Source of the DNA: Rhodobacterales bacterium UBA7416
GTDB taxonomy: Bacteria; Pseudomonadota; Alphaproteobacteria; Rhodobacterales; Rhodobacteraceae
Direction of reading: 5' to 3'
NCBI GenBank assembly: GCA_002469545.1
Contig: DKMK01000012.1
Location: 1 to 23,035 of the forward strand
DNA length: 23,035 nucleotides
Part shown: positions 21,496-23,035 of the stretch, in pieces
Layout of the letters: each line of letters opens with the position of its first letter
How positions within the stretch are numbered: position 1 is the first letter of the stretch
Made by a program: the position numbers and the translations under genes
Notes under the pieces: generated by a model
The model's database searches: none
Told to the model about the DNA's origin: nothing
The model's input: only the letters and a program-made list of their open reading frames with translations

Positions 21496-22842
21496 ATGAC
21501 ACAAGATTTAAGCAACATTGCACAGCAATTATTAGACATCGCCAAACGCGCAGGTGCGCAGACGGCGGATGTTTTAGTTGTGGATGGCACATCCGTTTCC
21601 ATTGATGTTCGCGAAGGGGCATTAGAGCACGCGGAACGTGCCGAAGGTATTGATATCGGATTGCGGGTAATTCAGGGTGACCGACAAGCATCAGTATCCG
21701 CATCAGACGTCAGCGTTGATGTTATGGAACAAATGGCAGAGCGCTGCATCGCAATGGCAAACGAAGCGCCACGCGATCCATTTTGTGCATTGGCGGATAC
21801 GGATCAGCTGGCAACGGATTGGGATGTGGATGCGTTGGATTTATACGACTCTACGTCACAGCCAACATCGAATGATTTACAAGATTCCGCAATGCGTGCC
21901 GAAGCGGCTGCGCTGGGCGTGGATGGTGTGGCCAAGGCCCAAGGCGCGTCGTCAATGTTAAGCGATGTATCGTTGCACTTGGCCACCAGTAATGGATTTT
22001 CGGGCGGATATCGTCGGACATCGCATTCGGTGTCTTGTGTGGCAATTTCGGGTGATGGATTGAATATGGAACGTGATTGGTGTGGTGAATCCCGCAGCCA
22101 TTATGCTGACGTTCCAAGCGCTGAAGAAATTGGCCGGCTTGCTGGTGAACGCGCTGTTGCACGTGGTGGCGCCGAACGCCCACCAACAGGTTCATATCCA
22201 GTGTTATTTGATGAACGCATTTCATCCAGCCTGATCGGTCATCTGGTGGGGGCGGTAAATGGGGCATCGATTGTTCGCGGTTCCAGTTGGGCCAAGGATA
22301 AATTAGGCGAACAAATCCTGCCAAAAAATATGAGCTTGCGCGAGGACCCAACACGAAAATCTGTTGCAGGGTCGAAGCCGTTTGACGGCGAAGGTTTAAA
22401 CGTAACGCCGCGCGATATTATCAAAGATGGTATTTTGCAGGGTTGGACCTTGGATTTGTCGACTGGGCGTCAATTGGACATGAGCAGTACGGCAAGTGCG
22501 GCGCGCGGTGTTGGATCGCCGCCATCGCCAAGTACTGGGAATTTGGAATTAACACGTGGTGAATATAGCCGCGCCGACTTGATTGCACAAATGGGCACTG
22601 GCCTGATTATTACGTCAATGATTGGATCAACGATTAACCCCAATACGGGCGATTATTCGCGTGGGGCGGCTGGTTTGTGGGTTGAAAACGGTGAAATTAT
22701 TGGCCCTGTGAATGAATGCACTGTGGCTGGTAACTTGTTGGATATGTTAAAAAATATGATTGCGGCGAATGATGAGCGCGCGCACCTATCGCGGGTTGTT
22801 CCCAGTTTGTTGGTGGAAGGTTTGACCATTGCCGGAAAGTGA
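21496..22842 (+). CDS. pmbA: TldD/PmbA family metalloprotease subunit PmbA (TldE)
   Basis: PmbA (TldE) forms a heterodimeric metalloprotease with TldD, which degrades unfolded peptides and matures peptide antibiotics such as microcin B17 in enterobacteria. The 448-residue protein has the N-terminal domain with D-V-R-E-G-x-L-E and the C-terminal domain with P-V-L-F-D-E-R, G-x-P-x-x-P-S-T-G-N near 340, G-T-G-L-I-I-T, and the final G-A-A-G-L-W-V-E-N-G-E-I block. As expected for TldE, there is no HExxxH metal motif; TldD must be encoded elsewhere. The start at 21496 (MTQDL) has GGA upstream and matches relatives; an ATG at 21484 adds four residues. The next gene overlaps its end by 14 bases. Confidence 0.93.
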   Translation: MTQDLSNIAQQLLDIAKRAGAQTADVLVVDGTSVSIDVREGALEHAERAEGIDIGLRVIQGDRQASVSASDVSVDVMEQMAERCIAMANEAPRDPFCALADTDQLATDWDVDALDLYDSTSQPTSNDLQDSAMRAEAAALGVDGVAKAQGASSMLSDVSLHLATSNGFSGGYRRTSHSVSCVAISGDGLNMERDWCGESRSHYADVPSAEEIGRLAGERAVARGGAERPPTGSYPVLFDERISSSLIGHLVGAVNGASIVRGSSWAKDKLGEQILPKNMSLREDPTRKSVAGSKPFDGEGLNVTPRDIIKDGILQGWTLDLSTGRQLDMSSTASAARGVGSPPSPSTGNLELTRGEYSRADLIAQMGTGLIITSMIGSTINPNTGDYSRGAAGLWVENGEIIGPVNECTVAGNLLDMLKNMIAANDERAHLSRVVPSLLVEGLTIAGK

Positions 22843-23035
22843 CCTGCAGTTGATCCATGATGCGGCGCTTTGTGCCGGCGAAATTGCGATGTCTTTTTAT
22901 GGCAAGCAACCCAAGCAGTGGGAAAAAGGTGACGGGCAAGGCCCTGTTTGTGAGGCTGATCTTAGCATCGATAAAATGCTGCTGGAACGGTTTTCGCAGG
23001 CTCGTCCTGATTATGGTATTTTGTCCGAAGAAGCG
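22829..23035 (+). CDS. CysQ / inositol-monophosphatase family phosphatase, partial 5' end
   Basis: The first 69 codons are present and the gene runs off the window. They encode an N-terminal helix (D-L-Q-L-I-H-D-A-A), G-E-I-A-M, W-E-K-G-D-G-Q-G-P-V-x-E-A-D (about 31-44) and P-D-Y-G-I-L-S-E-E near 60-68. These are the first conserved blocks of lithium-sensitive phosphatases, including the Glu of the S-E-E metal site. 3'(2'),5'-bisphosphate nucleotidase (CysQ) is the likeliest member, inositol monophosphatase the alternative. The only upstream start left after an in-frame stop is TTG at 22829. GGAAGG lies eight bases before it, inside pmbA, indicating translational coupling. Confidence 0.85.
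   Translation, partial: MPESDLQLIHDAALCAGEIAMSFYGKQPKQWEKGDGQGPVCEADLSIDKMLLERFSQARPDYGILSEEA

Noticed and set aside
1..23035. tRNA, rRNA, CRISPR, insertion sequence, prophage or toxin-antitoxin genes
   Set aside because: No matching structure, repeat array, transposase, integrase or paired small gene was found when reading both strands.

Overview
The window looks like chromosome of a fairly low-GC (estimated by eye, slightly under 50%) alphaproteobacterium, most likely Rhodobacterales (Roseobacter group). This rests on recognised gene content: HemD, a bacterial mitofilin and HemY in a row; TsaD-GpsA; a DUF2125 protein; the glutathione formaldehyde pathway next to soluble transhydrogenase; DnaE2; and PmbA followed by a CysQ/inositol-monophosphatase gene. 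These are judgements from reading the proteins, not from database searches. No tRNA, rRNA, CRISPR, IS element or phage gene is visible. Genes are packed tightly, often with stop/start overlaps of 4 to 14 bases.

Layout. 1-220: tail of an unseen upstream gene and a perfect 14-bp terminator hairpin. 220-945 (+): anchored extensin-like protein with an M15-like metal site. 942-3443 (-): tsaD, gpsA and a DUF1761 membrane protein. 3504-6948 (+): hemD, mitofilin-like protein and hemY, a hemCDXY-like cluster without hemC. 6945-12355 (-): adhC (GSH-dependent formaldehyde dehydrogenase), fghA, sthA, a YaiI-family protein, a HAD phosphatase and an ornithine cyclodeaminase/mu-crystallin reductase; from fghA onward the genes abut or overlap and look translationally coupled. 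12424-13650 (+): an I78-type peptidase-inhibitor lipoprotein and a putative beta-barrel protein broken by a frameshift in a CG dinucleotide tract. 13530-16361 (-): error-prone polymerase DnaE2, apparently without its C-terminal OB domain, with a LexA-like box just upstream. 16414-18688: an SDR (-) divergent from a small four-helix membrane protein (+), then a membrane-SRPBCC fusion (-). 18737-19858 (-): an AGAT-type amidinotransferase. 19991-23035 (+): a DUF2125 secreted protein, PmbA/TldE and the first 69 codons of a CysQ/IMPase gene.

Most of the window is ordinary housekeeping sequence. The places that deserve a second look are: (1) four direct copies of T(G/A)CACA at exact 11-bp steps in the SDR/membrane-protein divergent promoter, resembling the site architecture of an OmpR/PhoB-family regulator; (2) a 13-base CG tract exactly where the beta-barrel gene changes frame, a candidate slipped-strand phase switch; (3) a shortened DnaE2 whose 3' end runs antisense over that beta-barrel gene, with no imuA/imuB adjacent. 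No clearly new multi-gene system can be claimed from the sequence alone.
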